Shown in pieces: positions 42,305-50,120 of a stretch of DNA of 64,000 bases (position 1 is the first letter of the stretch; every line of letters starts with the position of its first letter). The position numbers were made by a program, and so were the translations under genes. The notes under the pieces were generated by a model. It was not told the origin of the DNA and ran no database searches. It saw only the letters and a list, made by a program, of their open reading frames with translations. The DNA comes from Methylibium sp965279545 (lineage in GTDB: Bacteria; Pseudomonadota; Gammaproteobacteria; Burkholderiales; Burkholderiaceae_C), in assembly GCF_965279545.1 (NCBI RefSeq), contig NZ_OZ257250.1, positions 3,782,001-3,846,000 of the forward strand, in the 5' to 3' direction.

Positions 42305-43968
42305 GCCGCCCGCGCCGCACGCTGCTGGCCGGTGCGGGCGCGCTGGCCACGTGGCCGTGGCTGGCGGGCTGCGACCGCGCACCGGCCGAGATCGCCGGCG
42401 GCTGGGTCGGCGCCGACGCCGAGCGCGGCCACGCGCTGCGCGATGGGCGGCTGCCGCGTGCCGGGGCCGGCGCTGCCCGCCGCTGCAGCGTCGCCATCGT
42501 CGGTGCCGGCGTCGCCGGGCTCGCGGCGGCGCGGGCGCTGCGCCAGGCCGGCATCGACGACTTCCGCGTGTTCGAACTCGAGGACGGGGCCGGCGGCAAT
42601 GCGCGCGGCCACACGATGGACGGCATGCGCTGTCCGCTCGGAGCGCACTACCTGCCGCTGCCCGGGCCCGAGGCGCACGAGGTCGCCGAATGGCTGCACG
42701 AGATCGGCATCGCGCGCATCGAGGCAGGGCGCACGGTGTTCGACGAGCGCCAGCTCTGCCATGCGCCGCAGGAGCGCATTTTCGTGGCGGCCGAACACGG
42801 CGTGAACGCCGCAGGGGGCTGGCACGAGGGCCTGCTGCCGCTGGCCGGCGCAGGGGCCGGCACGCTGGCACAACTGCGCCGCTTCGCCGGCAACGTGCAG
42901 GCCCTGCAGCGCGCGCTGAGCTTCGCGATGCCCACGCTGCGCAGCCGCTGGAGCCCCGGGCTCGGCGCGCTGGATGCGCAGACCTTCGGCGCCTGGCTGA
43001 CGGCGAGCGGCTACGACGACGCCACACTGCGCGCCTATCTCGACTACTGCTGCCGCGACGACTACGGCGCCGGCCTCGGCCTGGTGTCGGCCTGGGCCGG
43101 GCTGCACTACTTCGCGAGCCGCCACGGCTTCCACGTGCCGGGCGACGAAGCGGCCGAGCCGGCCGACGCCGTGCTGACCTGGCCCGAAGGCAACGCCCGG
43201 CTGACCGAGAGGCTCGCGCAAGGCCTGGGCGAGCGGCTGCAGACCGGCGCCGTGCTGACGCGCATCGCCCCCACGCGCCACGAGACCGCGCTGGAGGTCT
43301 GGAACGTGCGCGCGCAGCAGCCGCAGCGCTGGATCGCGCAGCAGGTCGTCGTCTGCGTGCCGCTGTTCATCGCGGCGCGCCTGCTCGATGCGGTGCCCGC
43401 GCCGCTGGCCGAGATCGCGCCGCGACTCGCCTACGCGCCGTGGCTGGTCACGAACCTGCAACTGCGCGAGCCGCTGTTCGACCGGCCCGGTCCGGCGCCG
43501 GCCTGGGACAACGTGATCGCCGGCAGCCCGGCGCTCGGCTATGTGGATGCGATGCACCAGAGCCTGCGCCCGGTGCCCGGGCCGACGGTGCTGACGCACT
43601 ACTGGGCGCTCGGCGGCCAGTCGCTCGCCGAACTGCAGGCCGCTCGCGCGCGGCTGCTGAAGGCGCCCTGGACCGCGTGGCGCGACGCGGTGCTGGCCGA
43701 TCTGCTGCCCGCCCACCTGGACCTGCCGCGCAAGCTGGTGCGCATCGATGCGATGCGTTACGGTCACGCGATGATCGTTCCCACGCCCGGACTGCGCGGC
43801 GACCCGGCGCTGGCGGCGCTGGGCGGCGCGCAGGGCCGGCTGCACTTCGCGCACGCCGACCTGTCCGCTGGCTCGGTGTTCGAGGAAGCCTTCACGCGCG
43901 GCACACTGGCGGGGCGGGCCGTCGCGCGGGCGTTCGGCGGCGCCACGAATTCGAGGAGACCCACATGA
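42301..43968 (+). CDS. exported FAD amine-oxidase-like protein (Tat/lipoprotein signal)
   Basis: A 555-residue flavoprotein. The N-terminus SRPRRTLLAGAGALATWPWL followed by AGC reads as a twin-arginine signal with a lipobox (LAGC), so it is probably folded in the cytoplasm, exported and lipid-anchored. The FAD motif VAIVGAGVAGLAAARALRQ follows at about residue 62, then FELEDGAGGNARG and a C-terminal FAD block (LHFAHADLSAGSVFEEAF). The fold is that of polyamine/monoamine oxidases. The start is a GTG overlapping the stop of the aminopropyltransferase, which strongly suggests a shared substrate. Its own stop overlaps the dehydrogenase ATG. The oxidised substrate is unproven. Confidence 0.85.
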   Translation: MSRPRRTLLAGAGALATWPWLAGCDRAPAEIAGGWVGADAERGHALRDGRLPRAGAGAARRCSVAIVGAGVAGLAAARALRQAGIDDFRVFELEDGAGGNARGHTMDGMRCPLGAHYLPLPGPEAHEVAEWLHEIGIARIEAGRTVFDERQLCHAPQERIFVAAEHGVNAAGGWHEGLLPLAGAGAGTLAQLRRFAGNVQALQRALSFAMPTLRSRWSPGLGALDAQTFGAWLTASGYDDATLRAYLDYCCRDDYGAGLGLVSAWAGLHYFASRHGFHVPGDEAAEPADAVLTWPEGNARLTERLAQGLGERLQTGAVLTRIAPTRHETALEVWNVRAQQPQRWIAQQVVVCVPLFIAARLLDAVPAPLAEIAPRLAYAPWLVTNLQLREPLFDRPGPAPAWDNVIAGSPALGYVDAMHQSLRPVPGPTVLTHYWALGGQSLAELQAARARLLKAPWTAWRDAVLADLLPAHLDLPRKLVRIDAMRYGHAMIVPTPGLRGDPALAALGGAQGRLHFAHADLSAGSVFEEAFTRGTLAGRAVARAFGGATNSRRPT

Positions 43969-45101
43969 AGCCCCATCGCATCGCGGTGATTCCCGGCGAC
44001 GGCATCGGCCAGGAGGTCATGCCCGAAGGGCTGCGCGTGCTGCAGGCGGCGGCCCGGCGCTTCGATCTGGCGCTGCAGTTCGAGCACTTCGACTGGGCCT
44101 GCGCCGACCACTGGCAGCGCACCGGGCAGATGCTGCCCGATGACTGGTTCGCCACGCTGCGGGGCTTCGACGCCCTCTACTTCGGTGCCGTCGGCTGGCC
44201 GGCGGTGGTGCCCGACCATGTGTCGCTGTGGGGCTCGCTGCTGAAGTTCCGCCGCGAATTCGACCAGTACATCAACCTGCGCCCGGTGCGCCTGTTCGAG
44301 GGCGTGCCCTGCCCGCTGGTCGACCGCGACGGCAAGCCGCGCAGGCCGGGCGACATCGACTTCTTCGTCGTGCGCGAGAACACCGAGGGCGAATACACCA
44401 ACCTCGGCGGGCGCCTCTTCGAAGGCACGGAACGCGAGATCGTGATCCAGGAGTCGGTGTTCTCGCGCCACGGTACCGACCGCGTGATGAAGTTCGCCTT
44501 CGAGCTGGCGCAATCGAGGCCGCGCAAGCACCTCACCGTCGCCACCAAGTCCAACGGCATCGCCATCAGCATGCCGTGGTGGGACGAACGCGCCGACGCG
44601 ATGGCGCAGGGCTACCCGGAGGTCGCCGTCGACAAGCAGCACATCGACATCCTCACCGCCCGCTTCGTGCTGGAGCCCACACGCTTCGACGTCGTGGTGG
44701 CGAGCAACCTGTTCGGCGACATCCTCAGCGACCTCGGTCCGGCCTGCACCGGCACCATCGGCCTGGCGCCTTCGGCCAACCTGAACCCGCAGCGCGGCCT
44801 TCCCTCGCTGTTCGAGCCGGTGCACGGCTCGGCGCCCGACATCCACGGGCAGGGCATCGCCAACCCGGTGGCGATGATCTGGTCCGGTGCGCTGATGCTC
44901 GACTTCCTGGGGCGCGCACCGGGCCTCGCGCCGGAGCAGCTGGAGCGTCACGTCGCGGCGCACGACGCGATCGTCGCGGCCATCGAGCGGGTGCTGGTGG
45001 CGGGCCCGCGCACGCGCGACCTCGGGGGCCTGGCGTCGACGACCGAGGCCGGCGCGGCCATCGCGGCGGCGGTGACTGCGCCGGACCGGGCGGCGCGATG
45101 A
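43965..45101 (+). CDS. tartrate/D-malate dehydrogenase family protein
   Basis: A 378-residue NAD-dependent beta-decarboxylating dehydrogenase of the isocitrate/isopropylmalate family, most like tartrate dehydrogenase/decarboxylase and D-malate dehydrogenase. Motifs are the start IAVIPGDGIGQEVMPEG, the substrate-binding LRPVRLF and VRENTEGEYTNLGG, KSNGIAISMPWWDE, and the nucleotide loop NLFGDILSDLGPA. It is coupled to the FAD protein by ATGA and to the DUF2189 gene by a near-overlap. A metabolic dehydrogenase in this otherwise membrane-centred operon is unexpected and may simply be shared transcription. Confidence 0.9.
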   Translation: MKPHRIAVIPGDGIGQEVMPEGLRVLQAAARRFDLALQFEHFDWACADHWQRTGQMLPDDWFATLRGFDALYFGAVGWPAVVPDHVSLWGSLLKFRREFDQYINLRPVRLFEGVPCPLVDRDGKPRRPGDIDFFVVRENTEGEYTNLGGRLFEGTEREIVIQESVFSRHGTDRVMKFAFELAQSRPRKHLTVATKSNGIAISMPWWDERADAMAQGYPEVAVDKQHIDILTARFVLEPTRFDVVVASNLFGDILSDLGPACTGTIGLAPSANLNPQRGLPSLFEPVHGSAPDIHGQGIANPVAMIWSGALMLDFLGRAPGLAPEQLERHVAAHDAIVAAIERVLVAGPRTRDLGGLASTTEAGAAIAAAVTAPDRAAR

Positions 45102-45859
45102 GGCGTCGCGAGGTGAGCGGGATCGGGCTCGGCGCGCCTTTCGACTGGCTCGCACGGGGCTGGCGCGACTTCCGCACCGCGCCGGCGGTGGGCGTGGCAC
45201 ATGGCGCGCTGTGCGCCGCCTTCGGCATCGCGCTGTTCGCCTTTGCGCACCAGCGCTTCTGGGTGCTGGCCGGCGCGGTGTCGGGCTTCCTGCTGGTCGC
45301 ACCGGTCGTCGCGACAGGGCTCTATGCGGTGAGCCGCGCGATCGAGCGCGGTGAAACGCCGGACGCCGCCTGCGTGCTGCGCGTGTGGCGCTCGCTGGAC
45401 CGCCGGCTGGTCGCCTTCGGCGTCGGGCTCGCCGCGGCCGGCACCGGCTGGGTGCTCACCTCGGCGGCGCTGATCACGCTGTTCGCGCCGGCGCCGATCG
45501 CGACACCGCTGGACTTCCTGCGCCACGTCGTCGTCGCCCGCAGCGGCTGGTTGTTCGAGGGCTGGCTGCTGCTCGGCGGCCTGCTCGCGGCACCGGTGTT
45601 CGCGTCCAGCGTGATCGCGATTCCGCTGCTGCTGGATCGGCCGTCGGCGACGGTTCGCGCCGCGGTGCTGGCCAGTTGGCGCGCCGTGCTCGCGCAGCCG
45701 CTGCCGCTGGCGCTGTGGGCTGCGCTGGTGATGACGCTGTCGGCCGCCGGCATGGTCGCGGCCATGCTGGGTTTGCTGGCGGTGGTGCCGCTGCTCGGCC
45801 ATGCCAGCTGGCATGCCTACCGGGCGCTCGCCGGCGCGGACGCGAGGGTTGTCCCATGA
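45098..45859 (+). CDS. DUF2189 domain membrane protein
   Basis: A 253-residue integral membrane protein with about six hydrophobic segments. The opening FDWLARGWRDFRTAPAVGVAHG is the DUF2189 signature, and LLVAPVVATGLYAVSRAIE is the second conserved block. Function unknown. DUF2189 proteins are frequent beside cytochrome oxidase and copper genes in some Betaproteobacteria, but none are visible here. The ATG overlaps the stop of the dehydrogenase (GATGAG), and the next gene overlaps its stop. Confidence 0.82.
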   Translation: MRRREVSGIGLGAPFDWLARGWRDFRTAPAVGVAHGALCAAFGIALFAFAHQRFWVLAGAVSGFLLVAPVVATGLYAVSRAIERGETPDAACVLRVWRSLDRRLVAFGVGLAAAGTGWVLTSAALITLFAPAPIATPLDFLRHVVVARSGWLFEGWLLLGGLLAAPVFASSVIAIPLLLDRPSATVRAAVLASWRAVLAQPLPLALWAALVMTLSAAGMVAAMLGLLAVVPLLGHASWHAYRALAGADARVVP

Positions 45860-46080
45860 GTGGCGGGCTCGGCGGCTTCGGCGAGGAAGAGATTGCGCGC
45901 TTCGGCCTGACATTCGGCGTCGGCGCCTTCATCGTCTACATGCTGTTCATCATCGCGAGCCTGGCGCGCGAGTCGAAGGCCGGCCGCTTCGGCACCTTCG
46001 TGCTGTTCGTCGTGCTGGCCTTCGGCATGCTCGGCTTCGTCGCCAAGGGCTTGATCGGCTGGCTGCTCGGGATCGGCTGA
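45856..46080 (+). CDS. DUF2788 family small membrane protein
   Basis: A 74-residue protein with two membrane helices (about 18-36 and 46-70) typical of DUF2788, a short proteobacterial family of unknown function. Start ATG overlaps the DUF2189 stop (ATGA). It is the last gene of the operon; a repeat-containing gap follows. Confidence 0.82.
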   Translation: MSGGLGGFGEEEIARFGLTFGVGAFIVYMLFIIASLARESKAGRFGTFVLFVVLAFGMLGFVAKGLIGWLLGIG

Positions 46081-46185
46081 TACGGCATTGCATTCGAGCG
46101 CATCCGATTGAAGCTCGGGCCAGGGCTCGTTGCGGTGGGGTTCGGTGTCTTGTCCGGAAAGCCGACCGTCGAACGTTGGCGAAGC
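46081..46185. repeat. dispersed intergenic repeat, copy near 46.1 kb
   Basis: Bases 46087-46132 (ATTGCATTC...GGGCCAGGGCTCGTTG) align with 61681-61727. The following bases to about 46163 (GGTGTCTTGTCCGGAAAGC) align with the reverse complement of 61970-62005. The copy therefore joins two parts that are in opposite orientation at 62 kb. It starts right after the DUF2788 stop. Confidence 0.75.
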
Positions 46186-46274
46186 CGCTCGCCCGGCGGC
46201 CTCGCCAGCAGCGTGCGGTACCTGCAGGCGGCTGACCAGCAGATCACCACCCGCCTCGGCGGGTTTACCTTGCA

Positions 46275-46293
46275 GATGAGAATGGTTCGCATT
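46275..46293 (+). promoter_or_regulatory. probable Fur box
   Basis: The 19-base GATGAGAATGGTTCGCATT matches the common Pseudomonas/Burkholderiales Fur site AATGAGAATAATTCTCATT at 15 of the 18 non-central positions and is nearly palindromic (ATGAGAA and TTCGCAT). It lies about 100 bases upstream of the small gene at 46397 in otherwise GC-rich DNA. Confidence 0.65.
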
Positions 46294-46396
46294 AAAGTGG
46301 TTTGACCGGCGACCATGCCAATGCAGCCAAGGGGCACGCGCTCCCAGCCATCCCGACGATCGACGATTGCCGCGCTCTGCGCGATGGAGGCACGTG

Positions 46397-46777
46397 ATGA
46401 ACCCGAACAAACCCATTGGTGCCGGCTGCGCTCTTCCGCCCGTGGCATGCGATGAAGACATCGACGACATGTCGCTGCCCAGCGCCGAGGCGCTGCTGGC
46501 GGGGACCCTGGCGCTGATGACCGGCGTGGTCGAGCGGGCCGCGCTGGCGCAGCCGCTGAACACCCACGGGCAGAGCGTGCTGATGGCGGCGAAGGTGCGC
46601 TCGCAGCTGTTCTTCTTGAGCCGGCATCCCCAGCTCAGCGACGGCTTTCGGGCCACGCTCGCCCGCTTGCGCATGCATTGGGAGCGATTGACCGGCCCGG
46701 CCGCCGCAGACCCGGCGCCTGCAGTGGCCGCGCCGCCCCGGCAGCTCTGGCATCGCGCGCCTGAGCAAGTGCAGTAA
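46397..46777 (+). CDS. small conserved-looking protein behind a Fur box
   Basis: A 126-residue soluble protein of unknown function. It starts with MNPNKPIGAG, has an acidic stretch (CDEDIDDM) and a helical core (LPSAEALLAGTLALMTGVVE, then SQLFFLSRHPQLSDGF and LARLRMHWERL). No membrane segment, signal or catalytic motif was seen. The Fur-like site upstream suggests it is made when iron is scarce. I have an impression of similar proteins in other Burkholderiales but cannot name a family. ATG at 46397; an in-frame start at 46367 is possible but lacks support. It is convergent with pepP. Confidence 0.7.
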   Translation: MNPNKPIGAGCALPPVACDEDIDDMSLPSAEALLAGTLALMTGVVERAALAQPLNTHGQSVLMAAKVRSQLFFLSRHPQLSDGFRATLARLRMHWERLTGPAAADPAPAVAAPPRQLWHRAPEQVQ

Positions 46778-46800
46778 CGGCACCCGGCCGAGGGCCGGGC

Positions 46801-48165
46801 TCAGCCGCGCATCAGCGCCTCGATCTCGTCGGGCTGCACCGGCACGCCACGGCTCAGCAACTCGCAGCCGTCGGGCGTGACGAGCGCATCGTCCTCGATG
46901 CGGATGCCGATGTGCCAGTAGCGCTCGGGCACGTCGGGTGCCGGGCGCACATAGAGCCCGGGCTCGATCGTGACCACCATGCCGGGCTGCAGCCGGCGCG
47001 AGGGCTTCTTGATCGCGATGCCGCCCAGGCCGTCGGGCTGCTCGACGGGGGCCTCGTCGAGCGCGAGGTACTCGCCGGCATCGTGCACGTCGAGCCCGAG
47101 CCAGTGGCCGGTGCCGTGCATGTAGAAGCGCCGGTAGGCGGCGCTGGCGACGACGTCGTCGACGCCGCCCTGTGTGTTGCGATCGAGCAGCCCCAGGTCC
47201 AGCAGGCCGGCGCTCAGCGTGCGCACCGCGGCCCAGTGGCTGTCCATCTTGCGCGCCCCCGGGCGGGTGTGGGCGATCGCGGCTTCCTGCGCGGCGAGCA
47301 CCAGCTCGTAGAGCGCGCGCTGCGGCGCGGTGTAGCGGCCGTCGACCGGAAAGCTGCGCGTGATGTCGCTCGCATAGCTGCCGTACTCGCAGCCGGCGTC
47401 GATCAGGCACAGCTCGCCGGCCTTCAGCTCGGCGTTGCCGGCCGCGTAGTGCAGGATGCAGGCGTTGCGGCCGGCCGCAACGATGCTGTTGTAGGCCGGA
47501 CCGCTGCCGCCGCTGCGGCGGAACTCGTGCAGCAGCTCGGCCTCGAGCTGGTACTCGCGCAGGCCGGGCCGGCTGGCCCGCATCGCGCGCACATGGCCGG
47601 CCGCGCCGATCTCGCCGGCCCGGCGCATCAGGGCGATTTCGTGCGCGTCCTTGAACAGCCGCTGCTCGTCGAGCAGCAGCGCCAGGTCGCGCTGCTGCGT
47701 CGGCGCCTCGACGCCGGCGTGCGAGCGCGCGCGCACCGCGGCGAGCCAGCCCTCGACCCGCGAGCCCAGGCCCTCGCAGCCGCCGAACGGGAACCACACC
47801 GCGGGCCGATCGGCCAGCCGCTGCGGCAGCACCGTGTCCAGCGCGTCGAGCGGCAAGGCCTCGTCGACGCCCAGCTCGCCGGGGGCGGCCTCGGGGCCGA
47901 GCCGGTAGCCGTCCCAGATCTCGCGCTCCTCGTCCTTGGGGCGGCACAGCAGCAGGCTGCGGCCGGTCGCGTCGAGGACCAGCCAGGCGCCGGGCTCCGA
48001 GAAACCGGTCAGGTAGTAGAACGCGCTGTCATGGCGGTAGGGGTGCTCGCTGTCGGCATTGCGTGTGCGCTCCGGCGCCGTCGGCAGCACGGCAATGCCG
48101 CCACCGGCCTCGCGCAGCGCGGCGCAAACGCGTGCGCGGCGTTCGGCATAGACGTGGGTGGGCAT
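46801..48165 (-). CDS. pepP: Xaa-Pro aminopeptidase (aminopeptidase P)
   Basis: Removes an N-terminal residue when it precedes proline; a dimanganese cytoplasmic enzyme of 454 residues (E. coli 441). The N-terminal AMP_N domain includes DSAFYYLTGFSEPGAW. Metal ligands are the two Asp of LIDAGCEYGSYASDITRSF, the His of MHGTGHWLGLDVHD, and the Glu of TIEPGLYV and IGIRIEDD. Start ATG at 48165 (MPTHVYAERR), which fits the family; the frame extends a further 38 codons without support. In many Proteobacteria pepP precedes ubiH, but here ubiH is 10 kb away. Confidence 0.95.
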   Translation of the reverse strand: MPTHVYAERRARVCAALREAGGGIAVLPTAPERTRNADSEHPYRHDSAFYYLTGFSEPGAWLVLDATGRSLLLCRPKDEEREIWDGYRLGPEAAPGELGVDEALPLDALDTVLPQRLADRPAVWFPFGGCEGLGSRVEGWLAAVRARSHAGVEAPTQQRDLALLLDEQRLFKDAHEIALMRRAGEIGAAGHVRAMRASRPGLREYQLEAELLHEFRRSGGSGPAYNSIVAAGRNACILHYAAGNAELKAGELCLIDAGCEYGSYASDITRSFPVDGRYTAPQRALYELVLAAQEAAIAHTRPGARKMDSHWAAVRTLSAGLLDLGLLDRNTQGGVDDVVASAAYRRFYMHGTGHWLGLDVHDAGEYLALDEAPVEQPDGLGGIAIKKPSRRLQPGMVVTIEPGLYVRPAPDVPERYWHIGIRIEDDALVTPDGCELLSRGVPVQPDEIEALMRG

Positions 48166-48273
48166 GGGGCGATGCAGTTCTGGGTACGCTTGCAGTGTAG
48201 TGAGCGGCGCGCCGTGCAGCACCCCTGCACGACAAGCCCGCGACCGGTGAATGACACGAAAGGGAGTCTTCGC

Positions 48274-49266
48274 ATGCAATACCGCCGTCTCGGCCGATCC
48301 GGCCTGCGAGTCAGCGAGCTCTCGCTCGGCTCATGGGTGACCTACCACAACCAGGTCGATGTGAGCGCCGCGAAGGACATGCTCGCCGTTGCGTTCGACG
48401 CCGGCATCAACTTCTTCGACAACGCCGAGGTCTATGCCAACGGCCGCAGCGAGTCCATCATGGGCGAGGCCTTCCGGCAGCTGAAGCTGCCGCGGCTCGA
48501 CGTCGTCGTGTCCACCAAGTTCTTCTGGGGCCTGGACCGCGCCAGGCCGGGCGAACGGCCGCGCATCAACGGCCAGGACACGCTGAACCGCAAGTACCTG
48601 CACCAGGCCATCGACGGCGCGCTGCAGCGCCTGCAACTCGATTTCGTCGACCTGGTGTTCTGCCACCGCCCCGACCCGCACACGCCGATCGAGGAGACGG
48701 TCTGGGCCTTCCACGACCTGATCACGAAGGGCAAGATCCTGTACTGGGGCACCAGCGAGTGGAGCGCCCAGGAGATCCGCGCCGCCTGGGAGATCGCCGA
48801 GCGGCACCACCTGCACAAGCCGGTGATGGAGCAGCCGCAGTACCACCTGTTCCACCGCAGGAAAGTGGAGGAAGAGTACGCGCGGCTGTACGAGGACATC
48901 GGCCTGGGCCTGACCACGTGGAGCCCGTTGGCCTCGGGCCTGCTGACCGGGAAGTACCGCCACGGTGTCCCCGCGGGCAGCCGCGGTGCGCTGGAGAGCA
49001 TGGGCTTCCTGCGCGATGGCCTGCTCGATCCGGCGAAGAACGCCGCGGTCGGCCAGCTCGAGGTCCTTGCCGCCGAGCTGGGCGGCACGGTGGCGCAGCT
49101 CGCGATCGCCTGGATCAACCACAACCCGCGCGTCAGCACGGTGATCCTCGGGGCCAGCAAGCTCACGCAGCTGCAGGACAACCTGAAGGCGCTGGCCTTG
49201 ACGCCGAAGCTCACCCCGGAGGTGCTGGCGCGGATCGATGCGGTGACGAAGCCGCTCGCGGATTGA
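48274..49266 (+). CDS. aldo/keto reductase (voltage-gated K+ channel beta-subunit type)
   Basis: A 330-residue NADPH-dependent oxidoreductase with the (beta/alpha)8 fold. Catalytic residues are Asp and Tyr in FFDNAEVYANGRSE, Lys in VVSTKFFWG and His in LVFCHRPDP. The sequence resembles the YghZ/Kv-beta branch (MQYRRLGRSGLRVSELSLGS, WGTSEWSAQEI, LASGLLTGKY), which reduces aldehydes such as methylglyoxal in E. coli. Start ATG at 48274 after an AAGGGAG site. Divergent from pepP and apparently monocistronic; a repeat follows. Confidence 0.93.
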   Translation: MQYRRLGRSGLRVSELSLGSWVTYHNQVDVSAAKDMLAVAFDAGINFFDNAEVYANGRSESIMGEAFRQLKLPRLDVVVSTKFFWGLDRARPGERPRINGQDTLNRKYLHQAIDGALQRLQLDFVDLVFCHRPDPHTPIEETVWAFHDLITKGKILYWGTSEWSAQEIRAAWEIAERHHLHKPVMEQPQYHLFHRRKVEEEYARLYEDIGLGLTTWSPLASGLLTGKYRHGVPAGSRGALESMGFLRDGLLDPAKNAAVGQLEVLAAELGGTVAQLAIAWINHNPRVSTVILGASKLTQLQDNLKALALTPKLTPEVLARIDAVTKPLAD

Positions 49267-49277
49267 AGGACCGGCAC

Positions 49278-49393
49278 GGGCTCGTTGCAGCCGTTCGTGT
49301 GCGTTTTTGGGGGGCTGGTTCGAAGCGTCCGCCGGCGAGCTGCTCTGCAAATACCGCGCATCGCTGGCGAGGTCGCCGGGCGAACGCGATCCG
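49278..49393. repeat. dispersed intergenic repeat, copy near 49.3 kb
   Basis: Starting GGGCTCGTTG and continuing through TCGTGTGCGT, ACCGCGC and CGCCGGGCGA, these about 115 bases align with 61718-61830 in the same orientation, with frequent substitutions. The element fills the gap between two convergent genes. Confidence 0.75.
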
Positions 49394-49398
49394 GTATG

Positions 49399-50115
49399 TC
49401 AGCCCGGTCCGCCGCGGTTCAGCGCCAGCGGGTCCAGCTTGCTGGCCGGGTGCATCGGCATCTGCGGCAGCAGGGCGCGGCGGGCTTCCGAACGCTTGTC
49501 GGCGGCGGCGCGCCGGCGGTTGTCGGCCACCACGTCCATCTGCATGCGCACGAAGTTCGCAAGGCGCTCGACCTCGGCCTCGCCGCCGAACAGCGCGCCG
49601 GTGCGCGGCAGCTTCACCGCCTTGCCGTCACGCATCACCAGTGCCAGGTAGCAGGCCGTGGGCCGGGCCCAGGCGGGCAACCGCGACCCGCGCGAGCGGC
49701 GCTCGACGACATTGACCTCCTTCAAGTCCGACACCGCCACGCGGCGCGCCGAGTGGCGCCAGCCGCGCCGCCAGGAGACGAACTTCACGCTCGCTGCCAC
49801 GCGCTCCCAGGTCCACAGGTCCCAGGCCACGGCCCCGAGCCACAGCAGCCCGGCCGGCCACAGCGGCCAGCCCTTGAACTGCAACCCGGCCGCGGCGCCC
49901 AGGCCGCTCAGCAGCAGCAGGCCTGCGGTGCCGAGCACCTCGGCCTCGCCCGGTGTCCACAGGCTGCGGTGGTAGACGACCGAGTCGGTGTGTTCACCGG
50001 ACACCGGCTCGTGAGCCAGCCACGCCGCCCGCAGGCCCAGGAGGGCGCCGCGCTGCAGCAGCACGGCCGCCGCCATGCACAGCAGCCACGTCAACGGCGA
50101 TCCCGCCCCATCCAT
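49399..50115 (-). CDS. hypothetical membrane protein
   Basis: A 238-residue protein that I do not recognise. Hydrophobic segments lie at about 8-28, 60-80 and 82-100 (LQFKGWPLWPAGLLWLGAVAW). The C-terminal half is soluble and basic, with a PH-like feel (VSDLKEVNVVERRSRGSRLP, YLALVMRDGKAVKLP) and an Arg-rich end. Start ATG at 50115, 5 bases after the murU stop, so it is the third gene of the speD-murU operon. Function unknown. Confidence 0.65.
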   Translation of the reverse strand: MDGAGSPLTWLLCMAAAVLLQRGALLGLRAAWLAHEPVSGEHTDSVVYHRSLWTPGEAEVLGTAGLLLLSGLGAAAGLQFKGWPLWPAGLLWLGAVAWDLWTWERVAASVKFVSWRRGWRHSARRVAVSDLKEVNVVERRSRGSRLPAWARPTACYLALVMRDGKAVKLPRTGALFGGEAEVERLANFVRMQMDVVADNRRRAAADKRSEARRALLPQMPMHPASKLDPLALNRGGPG

Positions 50116-50120
50116 CGTTC

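Noticed and set aside
38609..43027. Very long minus-strand frame over the same region
   Set aside because: Antisense shadow of high-GC genes; Arg/Gln/His-rich and without any domain.
38593..43968. Plus-strand frame of nearly 1800 codons across the DUF4178, DUF350 and aminopropyltransferase genes
   Set aside because: Only its last part, from the GTG at 42301, is the FAD protein. The rest is an Arg/Ala-rich off-frame reading of real genes.
46108..46305. 65-codon frame that could be a HemP-type protein near the Fur box
   Set aside because: It reads through the dispersed repeat and ends just after the Fur box, so it lies upstream of the controlled start, and its C-terminus does not match HemP.
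49278..49393. Possible tRNA suggested by GGTTCGAAGC
   Set aside because: No cloverleaf arms could be paired around it, and the segment is part of the dispersed repeat.
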